Source: Cladorhizidae sp. MBARI D1340-BT2
Lineage: Eukaryota > Porifera > Demospongiae > Poecilosclerida > Cladorhizidae
NCBI GenBank assembly: GCA_028752905.1
Contig: JAQNBH010000014.1
Span: 18,769,250 to 18,833,249 of the forward strand
Length of the DNA: 64,000 nucleotides
Reading direction: 5' to 3'
Shown here: positions 34,427 through 45,248 of the stretch, piece after piece
Position numbering within the stretch: position 1 is the stretch's first letter
Layout: each line of letters opens with the position of its first letter
The notes under the pieces: generated by a model
What the model was told of the DNA's origin: nothing
Seen by the model: only the letters and a program-made list of their open reading frames with translations
The model's database searches: none
Program-made: the position numbers and the translations under genes

Positions 34427-35364
34427 CTGTTGTATAATAATGGGCTGAGAAGGTGCAACTGCTGCATGTGCCACTGGATAGATTGGATATTGTGCAGGAG
34501 TGTACTGTAGCTGTAGCACACCAGTGGCAGCTGACCTAGCAGTGTAGGGAGGGGGAAGAATTGGGTGAGTTGGCAAAACAGGAGCAGATACCTGGACGAA
34601 AAGGTTGCGAAGTGCACGGAAAGAGGGATAAGTGTTTCATAAACCCAACCAGAATTACACTTGCTGAACTGTAACTTACCTGTTTGGCATCAGCAACTGG
34701 TGTTACTGGGTTGCTAGAGCACATCAAAGCTGCATTTTTAGAAACTTCAGCACGAATGCCAGTTACGCTGTCATGACGCTGCTCCAGTTTTTCAAGGCAC
34801 CCAGAAGCACAGTCATCTTGTGGCAGCACATTTGCTTCTTCTGTCTGATGAGGCTCCTCTGTTGACGCATCCTGGTGACTTCTCAGAGATGGAGGAGGAG
34901 GAGGATAGAACATGGAGCAGCTCGTGTTCTTCAAGTCTCTGTTATTAAGTGGTATCTGGTAAGCCATGTCTTGAGGTGTGATGGATGTGCTCATTTCCCA
35001 GCCTTGTATAGCAGATAAATTTGGACCTGTTCTACGTCTAATTTCACCAATTTCTGTTGACAGCATGATTTCAGTTTTTGATGTAGGACCACAATTCTTG
35101 GATGTTCTTTGGTCTGATAATGATGTCTCTGGTGTGCTTGTCTGCAGAGGTTCTTCCTTCTCCATGGTGGTTTCTTCTGTTTTAATATGAAAAGCATTCA
35201 ACTTCAGTGCTGCTTCTTGACACAGCTTCTTCATGGGGATATCACCTTTGAGAAAAATTAGTAGCAAAGTGTAAGCACTAGCTGGAGAGCTAGATAGAAA
35301 TTATACAGCTCTTACTTTTAGAGTATCCAGTAGCCATTCTTTGTTGTAGTTAAAATCACGAAGC
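34427..35364 (-). CDS. Unrecognised Ser/Thr- and Pro/Gln-rich protein, at least three exons (partial)
   Basis: Exons proposed on the minus strand are 35364-35316 (acceptor CTGCAAG, donor GTAAGAG; LRDFNYNKEWLLDTLK), 35245-34680 (donor CAG-GTAAG) and 34591-34427 (acceptor GTCCAG, donor GTAGTC). The last two join in phase 0; the first junction is one base off and needs checking. The middle exon has a charged start (MKKLCQEAALKLNAF), then a Ser/Thr/Glu-rich disordered stretch with a proline run (PPPPPSLRSHQ). The last exon is rich in Pro, Gln and Tyr (LQLQYTPAQYPIYPVAHAAV), typical of disordered activation or RNA-binding-protein tails. The hAT-3 composite lies just upstream, in an intron or at the gene's edge. 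No family is recognised. Confidence 0.5.
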
Positions 35365-35880
35365 CTTGCAGAGAAATGAGTTACCTATATTAACAGAGTT
35401 GCCAACCGTCCCGGAATGGCCGGGACAGTCCCGGAATTTTGAGCCTTGTCCCGGTGGTGTCCTTGTCCCGGAAATGTCCCGGAATTTACAGCTACGCGCA
35501 CCTTGCACTTCCACTCGCTTAGATGGCAACTGCAGTCTCAAGCTTGTTTAGTTTAGTCCTTTAATACTCGTAAAGCAACAAAAACAGGACACTTTTCAGG
35601 GGGGTAGGAACTGGTCCGGCAGACCCGGCAGCTGCCGGACCAAAGTTTCCTACCAAAGTTTCACTACTAACCTCCAGTTATCAAGCAACTTTCTAATCTT
35701 TACTGAGAGCACTCTCAGACTCTTCTCCAGCCAGCTCTATTCAGTTGTCTTGTTTAAAAATTCAAATCAAACTACGCCCCTACATTTTTTTGGGCGCGTG
35801 CGCGAGTGGCTGCGAGTAAAATCACTACTTTTTGGACTACAGCTTTGCGAGAGAATACTGAAGATTACTGGGTACAATTG

Positions 35881-37043
35881 TTTAGGGGCCACAATTGGCG
35901 CCACGTGAATCCACAATTGGCGCCGCGAAAATTTCCGCGCACAACGTTTTTACATTATTATGATACAATAATTATGATAAATTAAACTTTGTAAACATCT
36001 GAAATATGATTAATAATTTGTGCAAATTGAGTCTCTTTGCCATACTTTCTCCTCCACACATATTCTATGAGGTACCCTTCCAAGAGGGGCTTGCTGGTGC
36101 CGCCATGAAGCTTCATTTTCCACTTGGCATTTGTCTCGATGGATTGGGTATATGCACCTGTGACAGGGGTCAACAAAATGCTGGGAATGGTTTACCGTTA
36201 GGTGTGTATACCCAACTTGATTGAGACTCATATAGGCTCTCCACTCATCTGTATGAATCTCTGTACCAGGAAGCACATATATACCTCTGGATTACAGGGA
36301 TGAGCGTGTTGGCATCATGGCAAGGCTCACGGCAAGGCACAACAGCAAGAAACACTTTATCGGTGCCACATTCTACTCCTCCTAGGACCACTTCCCATTC
36401 GTGATTCAGCCCCTATTATATTTCCTTTTGCCAAATTTAGCTCAATTTCAACAACAGTGCCTGGACCTCCAAGCATGTCGGGATGACTGTCAAGATATTG
36501 GGCACATACCTGTAAAGAGCGAGGGCAATGAAGTATATTGGATTTAAATATTATTATTATAGCCCTAGCCTAGCCCTACCTCTCGTAGGAAGGGGCACCA
36601 GTCAACCTGTGTGTTCAGCAATCCCAACCCACTTCCTAATCTTAATCTGCTGGATTTCCTCTGCCCACAGATAGGTGATCTCTAGGATCTTCTCCAGGGA
36701 TAGGTGACTGCCTTCAAACCATGAAGCATGACGAATGGACCTCTTCTTCCGGCAGTTTCTGTCTGGGCACCTCCACCTGCAGAAAAAGGGTAGGGTTGTA
36801 TTATTCTCTGTCTCATGTTTATAGCTGCACTGCCCATCTGTTTCTGATGCATTCTCTCCCATCGCATAGCCCCTCCACACCCATGACAAGGCATAGAGCG
36901 AGCCAGAAGCCCATGCTGCTTGCAACAATTGATGACGGTGTCAGTACCTCTCCCAACAAGCACTTGTAAGACCAATAAGTCAGATTCTCCCGCTAAAAAT
37001 GTTGTGTACGGAAATTCACGCGGCGTTAATTGTGGCCCCTAAA
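35881..37043 (-). mobile_element. Merlin transposon nested in hAT-4
   Basis: Inverted ends TTTAGGGGCCACAATTGGCG (left) and TTAATTGTGGCCCCTAAA (right, 37026-37043) with further matching CACG and GCGCC blocks inside. The 1.16 kb length fits a Merlin (IS1016/IS1595-like) element, and the interior encodes an IS1595-type transposase on the minus strand. A clean 8-9-bp target duplication is not evident. Confidence 0.85.
36010..36975 (-). pseudogene. Merlin (DDE_Tnp_IS1595) transposase, frameshifted
   Basis: The N-terminal part (about 36960-36602) has a zinc-ribbon (CHGCGGAMRW, then WRCPDRNCRKKRSIRHASWF) followed by EGSHLSLEKILEITYLWAEE, the pattern of IS1595/ISXO2-type transposases. The middle has VEIELNLAKGN (about 36450-36415), where the first catalytic acidic residue would lie. 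The C-terminal part has [18 protein letters not shown] (36258-36205) with the second acidic residue, and then the [17 protein letters not shown] and [16 protein letters not shown] segments in another frame. At least three frame changes break it. Confidence 0.85.
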
Positions 37044-37824
37044 CTGCATGAGTCCTTATCTGCAGCAGAAGCTCAAGTTCTGGCTAAACAGACGGTCCAG
37101 ACATTACAGAACATGAGGAGTGATGAGATGTTTGTTCTTTTTTCTAAGCATATTGAGTGTCTACGTGAACGGACTGTGAGCAACTACTACCTCGGGATCG
37201 AAAAGCTCCAAAGCGTTTTGAGAGTGGAACAGGAGAATCTCATCAGTACACTGCAGTTGAAGATTATTATCGTTGCTTTTACTTTGAAGCAATAGACTTG
37301 GCCATGTCAGCAATTCAAGATCGTTTTGATCAGCCAGGACATGCTGTTTACTAAAATCTTGAAGAATTGCTTGTAAAAGCTGCCAATAAAAAGGATTATA
37401 GCTGAGGTGAAGTTGTTTCCTTTTATGGAGATGACTTCAATAAGAGTGAGCTTTCAACTCAACTTCAAGTTTTTAGTTCAAGTTTTAGCTCACGTGAGTC
37501 AGATGGAAATGTACAGAAAGATATCTTGACTTGTCTTCGCAATCTTTCTGATGGTCAACCTGCCTTTTTTTAAGCAGGTGTGCTGGGTTTCCCGTCTAAT
37601 CCTTGTCATGCCTGCTATGAATGCTGCTGAAAGATCTTTTTCCTGCAATAAAAACATACTTACGAAGTACTATGAAACAGGATAGACTTAATCATCTAAT
37701 GATACTAAACATTTACAAAGAAGCTTTGGATCACCTTGATCTAGTCAAGATTGCAAATGAATTAGTGAGAAACATGAGCACAGACTCCGAGTGTTCGGGA
37801 ACTTGTGAACTTATTTCAGACTAG
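37044..37824 (+). pseudogene. hAT-4 transposase, C-terminal remnant
   Basis: The part before the hAT dimerisation domain (LSAAEAQVLAKQTVQTLQNM, then RSDEMFVLFSKH) reads from 37047 to 37295; a central piece in other frames follows; the dimerisation domain ends the element (MPAMNAAERSFS at about 37610, then IKTYLRSTMKQDRLNHLMIL). Stops and frame changes separate these. The N-terminal zinc finger and most of the core are absent, their place being taken by the Merlin insertion and an upstream non-coding end. Confidence 0.85.
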
Positions 37825-38062
37825 GTTTATTCCAGGTTATATATTCTTTTCAATTACCATGATATTTCTTTTCAATAAGGTGCGTGTATCCCCCTCCCCC
37901 ACACACAGTTTCGCCTGACCAATCCCAAAATGCTTCCTACCCCTCTGCTTTTTAGCACAGAAAAACTTCAGATAAACAATTACGGGTGTGCGAAACAACC
38001 TTTGACCTTGTTTCCAGGCACTTGCGTGAAACTTCTCAGCACGTCATATAATTATAGTGTAG

Positions 38063-39340
38063 CATGCCATTTTGACTAAATGGATCAAAGAATTTCAGGG
38101 GATAGGGATAGGCAAGAGTTTCAAAGGTATAAATAAAAAATATATAATGAAATTGATTGACAAAGTAAGTAAGCATGGAATACAGCAAATACAGGGTAAA
38201 TAATAACATCATGGGTACAGTGTGCTGCTTGTGTTCAATGCAATAGTAATGTCAGTAGTCTTGCCTTCATTTTAGGTCACTTGTATGCCCAATGTACTCT
38301 GTGTGCAATCGACTTTGGTGTTACCCATGGTGGCCGTAATGATGTCCATCTCACCTCAAGAGCAAGAAATATAAGGATATGTCAAAGGCTGTGCTATCAA
38401 CTATTCCAATCACTCTCTCTTCCAACATCAGAGAAGTGATCAAGTAATCGAAGCAGAGGTCAGGTGGGCTACATTTGTTGCTAAGCACAACATATCCTTT
38501 CTGTCTAGTGACCATGCCACCAAGCTTTTCAACAAGATGTTCCCAGACTCTGAAATTGCAAAGAAATTATCCTGTTCCCACACCAAATCCACCACCATAG
38601 TTAAGAAAGCTCTTGCTCCTTACTTCACACATAGAGTTATGGAGTCAATGTCAAGTGGTCCATTCTCTTTGATGATTGATGAATCCCATGACAAGAGGGA
38701 TAAGCCTTGTATAATTCTTTTGAGGCTTCTTGATCCACAGGTAGGTGAAGTACGGACGAGATTCTTGGATATGCCTGTTGTGAACATTGATATAGCTACC
38801 AACTTGTTTCAAGCCTTGAAGGAGTCACTGACTAAGAATGGGCTCAGCTTTGACAATGCAGTGTCTTTCATGTCTGATACCACCAATGTTATGAAAGGAG
38901 TGAGGTCAGGTGTGCAGAAGCTGATTAAGGATGAGATCCAACTTTGTATGATGTTGGTTGCAGCTGCCATTTGGCTGATTTAACAGTCAAAGCTGGTTTG
39001 AAGGTACTCCCAGTGAACATTGACCAGCTCTTCATCGACATATTCTACTACTTCCATAGCAGCAAGAGAGCAGCAATTTGTCATCCTATGGTGTTCACTT
39101 TTCACTGAGCCAGGGGTGATTTTTAAGCATTGCCCCACACGATGGCCCAGCTTGCTGAAGTGTGTGAATCGTTACCTCAGGCAGTATGATGGTTTGAAGT
39201 CATTCTTCTTGTCTTGTGAGGAAGCTGAAACAGCTAAGGTCTGTAGGATTCTTTCAAGGCTTGAGAATCCTCTGACGAAACCTCTGTTGTTCTTTTATCT
39301 TGCCCTCAATGGATCAATTCAACCGCCTCTTCCAGAACAG
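38063..39340 (+). pseudogene. hAT-3 transposase copy c
   Basis: The same succession as the palindrome arms: BED-like finger region (about 38280-38370, with one base lost), MFPDSEIAKKLSCSHTK (38537), MIDESHDKRDK, FDNAVSFMSDTTNVMKG (38850-38900), a frame break near 38938, then CPTRWPSLLKC and the SRLENPLTKPLLFFYLALNG segment, ending near 39340. Compared with copy a it lacks the small deletion near 28395, so it is not simply derived from that arm. Confidence 0.9.
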
Positions 39341-39348
39341 AGAATACT

Positions 39349-39442
39349 CGCGTATAAAATTAATGGCGGAAAGGCGCACGCTAATTAGGGGCGTGGTCGA
39401 AAATTCGCGCCGTATATAACATTAATGTCCCGGAATTAACTT
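39349..39442 (+). promoter_or_regulatory. Presumed leader/core promoter of the JmjC-type gene
   Basis: GCGTATAAAATTAATGGCGG and, about 60 bp on, GCGCCGTATATAACATTAAT (a TATA-like element), then GTCCCGGAATTAACTT directly before the ATG at 39443. The same block occurs twice in the transposon cluster (28735-28842 and 30518-30640), where TATATAAAA is intact. Promoter function is inferred from position only. Confidence 0.5.
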
Positions 39443-41940
39443 ATGGAAAGTTGCAAGTATGCTATAATAATAGGTAAGCACTTTTCCCGAGAAAACATTT
39501 ATAACTTCAGCGGTGATTGGGCGTACTATATAGTATTAATATTCCGCGTAGGCGAAGATGAACTGGACACTTGCGAGTACGTCACGGAATGGCCGCGACC
39601 TGAAACTGTTACTTTATCTGATGAAGAACAGGCAACACCAGAACCGAAGAGATGCAGATTCCATAGGGAAAAGGATGATGGAGAAAAGTCTAACTCTTTC
39701 CTTATGTGTTCCCCATCCTCTGTCAAGGCAAGCATCCTCCTGGCAAAATGGTGGAAACAGAGGACGCATCCAGTTAGCAACGTCCAACAACCCCAGCACA
39801 ATTTTATTTCGTGTCTCCAGGTAGGAAAGTCCTTATTGGCTCTTATCCTTGAAATCAGCATGCCCTCTCAATGGAACAGAATTCCAACCCTACAAAAATT
39901 TAATTTTTCACCCATTTTCTAGGTTACCGGAAGCCAAGGAGTTCATTCAATCACGCATATCATATCTGTCCAGTTTGTCTCCCTCTTCCTCTGTCAATTT
40001 TTCATTGGCTACTTGTCACCACTTGCTGGGCAATGACCTCGAGAATACCATGGCAGCCATCAAGTTTGCACATCTAGCAAGGTCAAAACATCCCAAGGAT
40101 AAGGAGGAGCAAGAGAAAGATGACGAAGAGGAGAAAGACTTGGAATGGTTGATAGAACTCTTGGATCGACAGAGGTCAGTGGAGGAAGCGAAGAAAAGAG
40201 GCAAAAAGGAACTGGAGAAGTGGCCGCTAGTAGAATTGGAAATGCCTCAGTATACTCAAGTCAGTAAACTACTGCTGTTATTATTTAGCTTGAGAAGAGT
40301 GACTGTTATGCCCATCATGGGTAAACTTGAAGTGGTGTTCTGCCCCTGGTTAGTTAGGCATATAGCTGGTCATGCATAAAAAGTTTCAAATGTAGTGATC
40401 TCACAAATTTGTGAGAGTTGGGTCCCAGAATTTGGGTACATGTTACTTTAGTATGCACCTGCAATTTTACCTGCAATTTTAACTGCAATTTTAATGTCAA
40501 AGGGAACAGAGCTTTTTATATATATATAAATATTTAACAGGTGTATATATAGCTCAAGTAGGGACACACCTTTTTTCCCTGTTCCTTTTTAAGGCTGATT
40601 CAAATGCTAGAGCATTTATGTAATTAAAAAATTAGCATTTGTGTATAATTTCATATATTGAGTACCACTCACCAACCACTCCCCCATTATTTAAGTATAT
40701 ATGTAGCTACTGTCTAGATGAAACTTCCCCATAAGCTGAAATGCTTTACACATGCAACGATGCCACAACTAAGAAATGCTTCTTTCTTAATTTTCCACAT
40801 TTACTAACGTGTGTGCTACATGACAAGAATATAAATTAATGTTGCTATGCTGAAAGTTATGCAAGTTGATTGAGATGTACAATTATGCAAAGTGGTCTTT
40901 AGGTTGAAAGGCGATCATGTTTGGATCTCGGTTGCAAGGAATTTCATGATAGATACGTGCTGACCCACACTCCAGTGGTCATCACTGATCTAGTGCAGCC
41001 GATGACTGCAATGGCATGGACACTTAGCTATGTGAAGAGAGTAAGTCAGCCTACAGTAACATCCATGAACACTCGTGACCAATGAATACTCGTGACCAAT
41101 GAATGTGCATGGGCTTCACTTCCTTGAACTATATGTATATATATAGTCACTCAGGTGGGAGAGGGATTACAGTGTAGTCCAGTAGAATATGGTATGGGTG
41201 GTTTACCAGTCCTTTTGACTATAGCATATATATATGAGGACGGGTTCATGCAGTTTGTACCCAAAAAATAAATAGTCCTCATTTTACCTAGACATATATA
41301 TGGCTTGTTTGCCACCCCCCCCCCCCCCCTCCCCCCCTCCCTTCATGGATTACTTGGTATTGGTTATGAGGGCAGGATCATTTATATCCTAAATATGTTA
41401 TATAGGTAGCCTTTATTTTACCTACTACTGCACACAATGTATAAATGACTCCTCAATGATCAACTAAGTAGCTGTGGCTCAGTATAGAACCAGGAGAGTC
41501 ATTTGTAAACAGTTGGGTGAAGGAACAAACTCTTCAGGTAATTAACTATATCACATAATTGCTCTTTCATATATAGTTAGCGAGATACTTTACTTCGAAA
41601 GCGTTTCAGCTCTGGCTTATATGAAATGAAAGCTAGAGATCATCCATTGAAAGTTATTTTTGAAGTATATCATAGAGAAAGTCATTACATTCCACTACAT
41701 CAGCTGAGAGTTTATTTTATCATCCTTGACCAAACATCTGTCCTGCTACGCTTCATACAGTGCACGTTGAGATGTAGTGCGTAATTCTGTTTTGCGTTGC
41801 ATGAACTCACAAGGTTATAGGAGAAAGAGTTGCTCCATTAAAGAAGGTTGTTCGTGGGAGCATCGAGTGGGTGAAGCTTGAGGATGCTGGAGAATGCAAA
41901 GTCGGTGCATTCATAGATTCTCTTGAGCTGGAAGCTGAGG
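39443..41940 (+). CDS. JmjC-domain oxygenase, KDM8/JMJD5-like, 5' five exons only
   Basis: Exons proposed: 39443-39473 (MESCKYAIII), 39552-39820 (acidic, EDELDTCEYVTEWPRPETV), 39923-40259 (LPEAKEFIQSRISYL, then an acidic coiled segment), 40903-41040 and 41814-41940, each with AG/GT borders. The junction from exon 2 to 3 shifts frame, either a mis-set border or an indel; the others fit. Exons 4 and 5 resemble the region just before the KDM8 cupin core: CLDLGCKEFHDRYVL, TPVVI, MAWTLSYVKR joined to VIGERVAPLKK and VGAFIDSL. In KDM8 this precedes the Fe(II)-binding HxD. Those later exons are not seen; after the donor at 41941 the 22-kb minisatellite begins. Such proteins are 2-oxoglutarate-dependent hydroxylases. 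The gene may be interrupted or truncated. Confidence 0.6.
40260..40902 (+). other. Intron of the JmjC-type gene
   Basis: AT-rich, with a repeated CCTGCAATTTTA motif near 40460-40490. No internal gene. Confidence 0.5.
41041..41813 (+). other. Intron of the JmjC-type gene, with a possible alternative coding segment
   Basis: Starts GTAAGT. A poly-C tract lies near 41316-41340. An open stretch from 41581 (after TTAG) reads in phase from exon 4 for about 60 codons (RDTLLRKRFSSGLYEMKARD, then FEVYHRESHYIPLHQL). It looks coding but does not resemble the JmjC family, and it may be an alternative exon or a remnant of something else. Confidence 0.35.
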
Positions 41941-41954
41941 GTAAGTTGAAGGTG

Positions 41955-41979
41955 TGTGTGTGTGTGGGGGGGGGGGGGT
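41955..41979. repeat. (GT)n/(G)n tract at the edge of array B
   Basis: A GTGTGTGTGTGTG run followed by ten or more G residues lies between the exon 5 donor and the first minisatellite unit. Confidence 0.9.
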
Positions 41980-42601
41980 GGATGCAGCTCATGGAAAAAC
42001 CTTCGCACTTAACTGCCAAGATTCATGGAGCAGCACATGGAAGAACCTTCACTTTTAACTGCCCAGCATCAAGGAGCAGCACATGGAAGAACCTTTACTT
42101 TTAACTGCCTCATCAAGGAGCAGCACATGGAAAAACCTTCATTCTTAACCACCCAGCATCAAGGAGCAGCACATAGAAGAATCTTCACTCTTAACCGCCC
42201 AGCAGTAACGAGTAGGACATGGAAGAAACTTAACACTTAACCACCCAGCATCAAGGAGCAGCACATGGAAGAACCTTCACGCTTAACAGCCCAGAATCAA
42301 GGAGTAGACATGGAATAACCGTCACACTTAACCACCCAGCATCAAAGAGTAGCACAGGGAAGAACCTTTACTCTTAACCGCCTAGCATCAAGTAGCAGCA
42401 CAATGCAGAACCTTCACACTTAACCGCCAAGCATCAACAAGTAGCACATGGAAGAACCTTCACAATTAAGCGACCCAGCATCAAAGAGCAGCACATGGAC
42501 ATTCACACTTAACTGCCCAGCATCATGTAGTAGCACATGGAAGAACCTTCACCATTACCCACCTAGCATCAAAGGGCAGCACATAGAAGAACCTTTATTC
42601 T

Positions 42602-43341
42602 TTATGCTGGGAGGTTAAGAGTGAAGGTTATTCCATCTGCTTATTCCATCTTCTGCTCCTTGATGCTGGGCAGTTAATAATAAAGGTTCTTCCATGTGCT
42701 ACTCCTTGATACTGGGCGGTTAAGAGTGAAGGTTCTCCCATGTACTGCTCTTTGATTCTGGGTAGTTAAGAGTAAAGAAAGTTAAAAGTGAAGGTTCTTC
42801 CCATGTGCTGCTGGGCAGTTAAACGAGAAGGTTCTTCAATGTGCTGCTATTTTATGCTGGGCGGTTAAGAGTTAAGGTTATTCCATCTGCTGCTCATTGA
42901 TGCTGGGCAGGTAAGAATAAAGCTTCTTCCATGTGCTGTTCCTTGATTCTGGGTGGTTAAGAGTGAAGGTTCTTCCATGTGCTACTCCTTGATGCTGGGC
43001 GGTTAAGAGTGAAGGTTTTTCCATGTTCTACTCCTTGATGCTGGGTAGTTAAGAGTAAAGAAAGTTAAAAGTGAAGGTTCTTCCATGTGCTGCTCCTTCA
43101 TGCTGGGCGGTTAAGAGTGAAGGTTCTTCCATGTGCTGCTCCTTGATGCTGGGCAGTAAGACTGAAGGTTCTGCAATGTCTGCTCTTTGATGCTGTGCAA
43201 TTAAAAGTGAAGGTTTTTCCATGTGCTATTCCTTGATGCTGGGTATTTAAGAGTAAAGAAAGTTAAAAGTGAAAGTTCTTTCATGTGCTGCTCCTTGATG
43301 CTGGGCGGTTAAGAGTGAAGGTTCTTCCATGTGCTGCTCCT
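42602..43341 (-). repeat. Reverse-oriented block, array B copy 1
   Basis: Same entry (CCTTTATTCTTTATGCTGGG) and exit (GTGCTGCTCCTGAATAACCT) as in array A, about 740 bp. It marks the start of the first higher-order repeat. Confidence 0.93.
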
Positions 43342-44836
43342 GAATAACCTTCACTCTTAACCGCCCAGCATAGGAGAAGCACATGGAAGAACCTTCACTC
43401 TTAACCGCCCAGCATAGGAGCAGCACATGGAAGAACCTTCACTCTTAACTGCCCAGCATCAACGAGCAGCACATGGAAGAACCTTCACTCTTAACTGCCC
43501 AGCATCAAGGAGCAGCACATGGAAGAATCTACACTCTTAACAGCCCAACATCAAGGAATAGGACATGGAAGAAACTTAACACTTAACCACCCAGCATCAA
43601 TGAGCAGCACATGGAAGAATCTTCACTCTTAACCACCCAGCATCAAGGATTAGGACATGGAAGAAACTTAACATTTAACCACCCAGCATTAATAAGCAGC
43701 ACATGGAAGAACATTCACTCTTAACCGGCAAGCACCAATTAGCAGCAAATGGAACAACCTTCACACTTAACCGCTCATCATTAAGGAGTAGCACATGGAA
43801 GAACCTTAACTCTTAACCACCCAGCATAAAGAAGCCGCACATGGAAGACCCTTCCACTTAACTGCCCAGCATCAAGGATAGCACATGGAAGAACCTTAAC
43901 ACTTAAACGCCCAGCATGGAGCAGCACATGGAAGAACTTTTATTCTTAACCGCTCAGCATAAAGGAGCAGCTCATGGAAGAACCTTCCCACTTAACTGCC
44001 CAGATTCAATGAGCAGCACATGGAAGAACCTTCACTTTTAACTTCCCAGCATCAAGGAACAGCACATGGAAGAACCTTTACTTTTAACCGCCCAGGAGCA
44101 GCACATGGAAGAACCTTCACTCTTAACCACCCAGCATCAAGGAGCAGCACATGGAAGAACCTTCACTCTTAACAGCTCAGCATCCAGGAGGAGCACATGG
44201 AAGAACCTTCACTCTTAACCAACCAGCATTATTGAGAAGGACATGGAAGAACCTTCACTCTTAACCGCCCAGCATCAAGAAGCAGCACATGGAAGAATCT
44301 TTACTTTTAACCACATCGCATCAAGATTAGCACATGGAAAAACCTTCACACTAAACCACCCAGAATCAAGGAGAACCACATGGAAGAACCTTTACTCTTA
44401 ACCGCCCAGCATCAAGGAGCGGCACATGGAAGAACCTTCACTCTTAACCGCCAAGCATCAAGGAGCAGCTCATAGAAGAACCTTCACTCTTAACCGCCCA
44501 GCATCAAAAGCAGCACATGGAAGAACCTTCACTCTTAACCGCCCAGGATCAAGAAGCAGTACATATATGGAAGAACCTTCAATTTTAATAGCCCAGTATC
44601 AAGGAGCAGCACATGGAAGAACCTTCACTCTTAACTGCCCTGAATCAAGGAGTAGCACATGGAACCTTCACTCTTAACCGCCCAGAATTAATGAGTAGCA
44701 CATGGAAGAACTTTGACTCTTAACCACCCAGCATCAAAGAGCAGCACAGTGAAGAACCTTTACTCTTAACCTCCTAGCATCAAGTAGCAGCACAACGAAG
44801 AACCTTCACACTTAACCGCCCATCATCAAGGAGCAG

Positions 44837-45248
44837 TGTTGGGGTTCAACTTCTGCCTAGTCCCAATATGGTAGGTATTGCTGCCACCAGAGCCTAACAG
44901 CTAGGAGTAAGTCGCCTAGTCTACCCAGAGAAATTTAGGGTATAAAGTTAGACTAAGTTTTATTACCCAAAGCAACAACAGTAGACTGAAACAGTTTGGC
45001 TGGCAGGGTTTTTTATAACCACTCCCAGCCTCACACAGTAAGTGACATATGGCTAACACCTTACAATGCACAGTCCAAAGTCAAACATACAGATGACAGG
45101 TAGAGACACATAAGCCTGTATAAATCCAGGTGTGAACCACATCAATTAACAGTAATTAACCATGGTTAGCTAATTAGAACTAACAGATATAAGCTACCTC
45201 TAGCTACAGGTTATGGCCAGGCTTGGCCATGTCAGGCGGCCCCTGACA
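44837..45248. mobile_element. Solo LTR, family 1, copy 1 (412 bp)
   Basis: Begins TGTTGGGGTTCAACTTCTGC and ends GGCGGCCCCTGACA (TG...CA). It is flanked by the 5-bp duplication AGCAG (44832-44836 and 45249-45253), which belongs to the minisatellite unit. There is no internal retrotransposon sequence, so it is the product of recombination between two LTRs. The orientation is not certain. Confidence 0.9.

Larger units (their letters stand above)
35597..37947 (+). mobile_element. hAT transposon with 5-bp target duplication (hAT-4), nested in hAT-3
   Basis: Begins CAGGGGGGTAGGAA and ends TTCCTACCCCTCTG; flanked by CTTTT at 35592-35596 and 37948-37952, which is the single CTTTT of the uninterrupted sister copies. 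The ends resemble those of hAT-1. Much of the transposase gene is missing or replaced by a Merlin element, leaving only the C-terminal portion. Confidence 0.92.
35394..39349 (+). mobile_element. hAT-3 copy c, split by a nested insertion
   Basis: The outer element starts CAGAGTTGCCAACCGTCCCG at 35394, runs to 35596, resumes at 37953 (TAGCACAGAAAAACTTCAGA) and continues to about 39345. Comparison with the palindrome arms shows the sequence was continuous (ACACTTTTTAGCA) before a 2.35-kb hAT landed in it. Its 3' end is the same truncated fusion to the leader block as in copy a. Confidence 0.88.
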
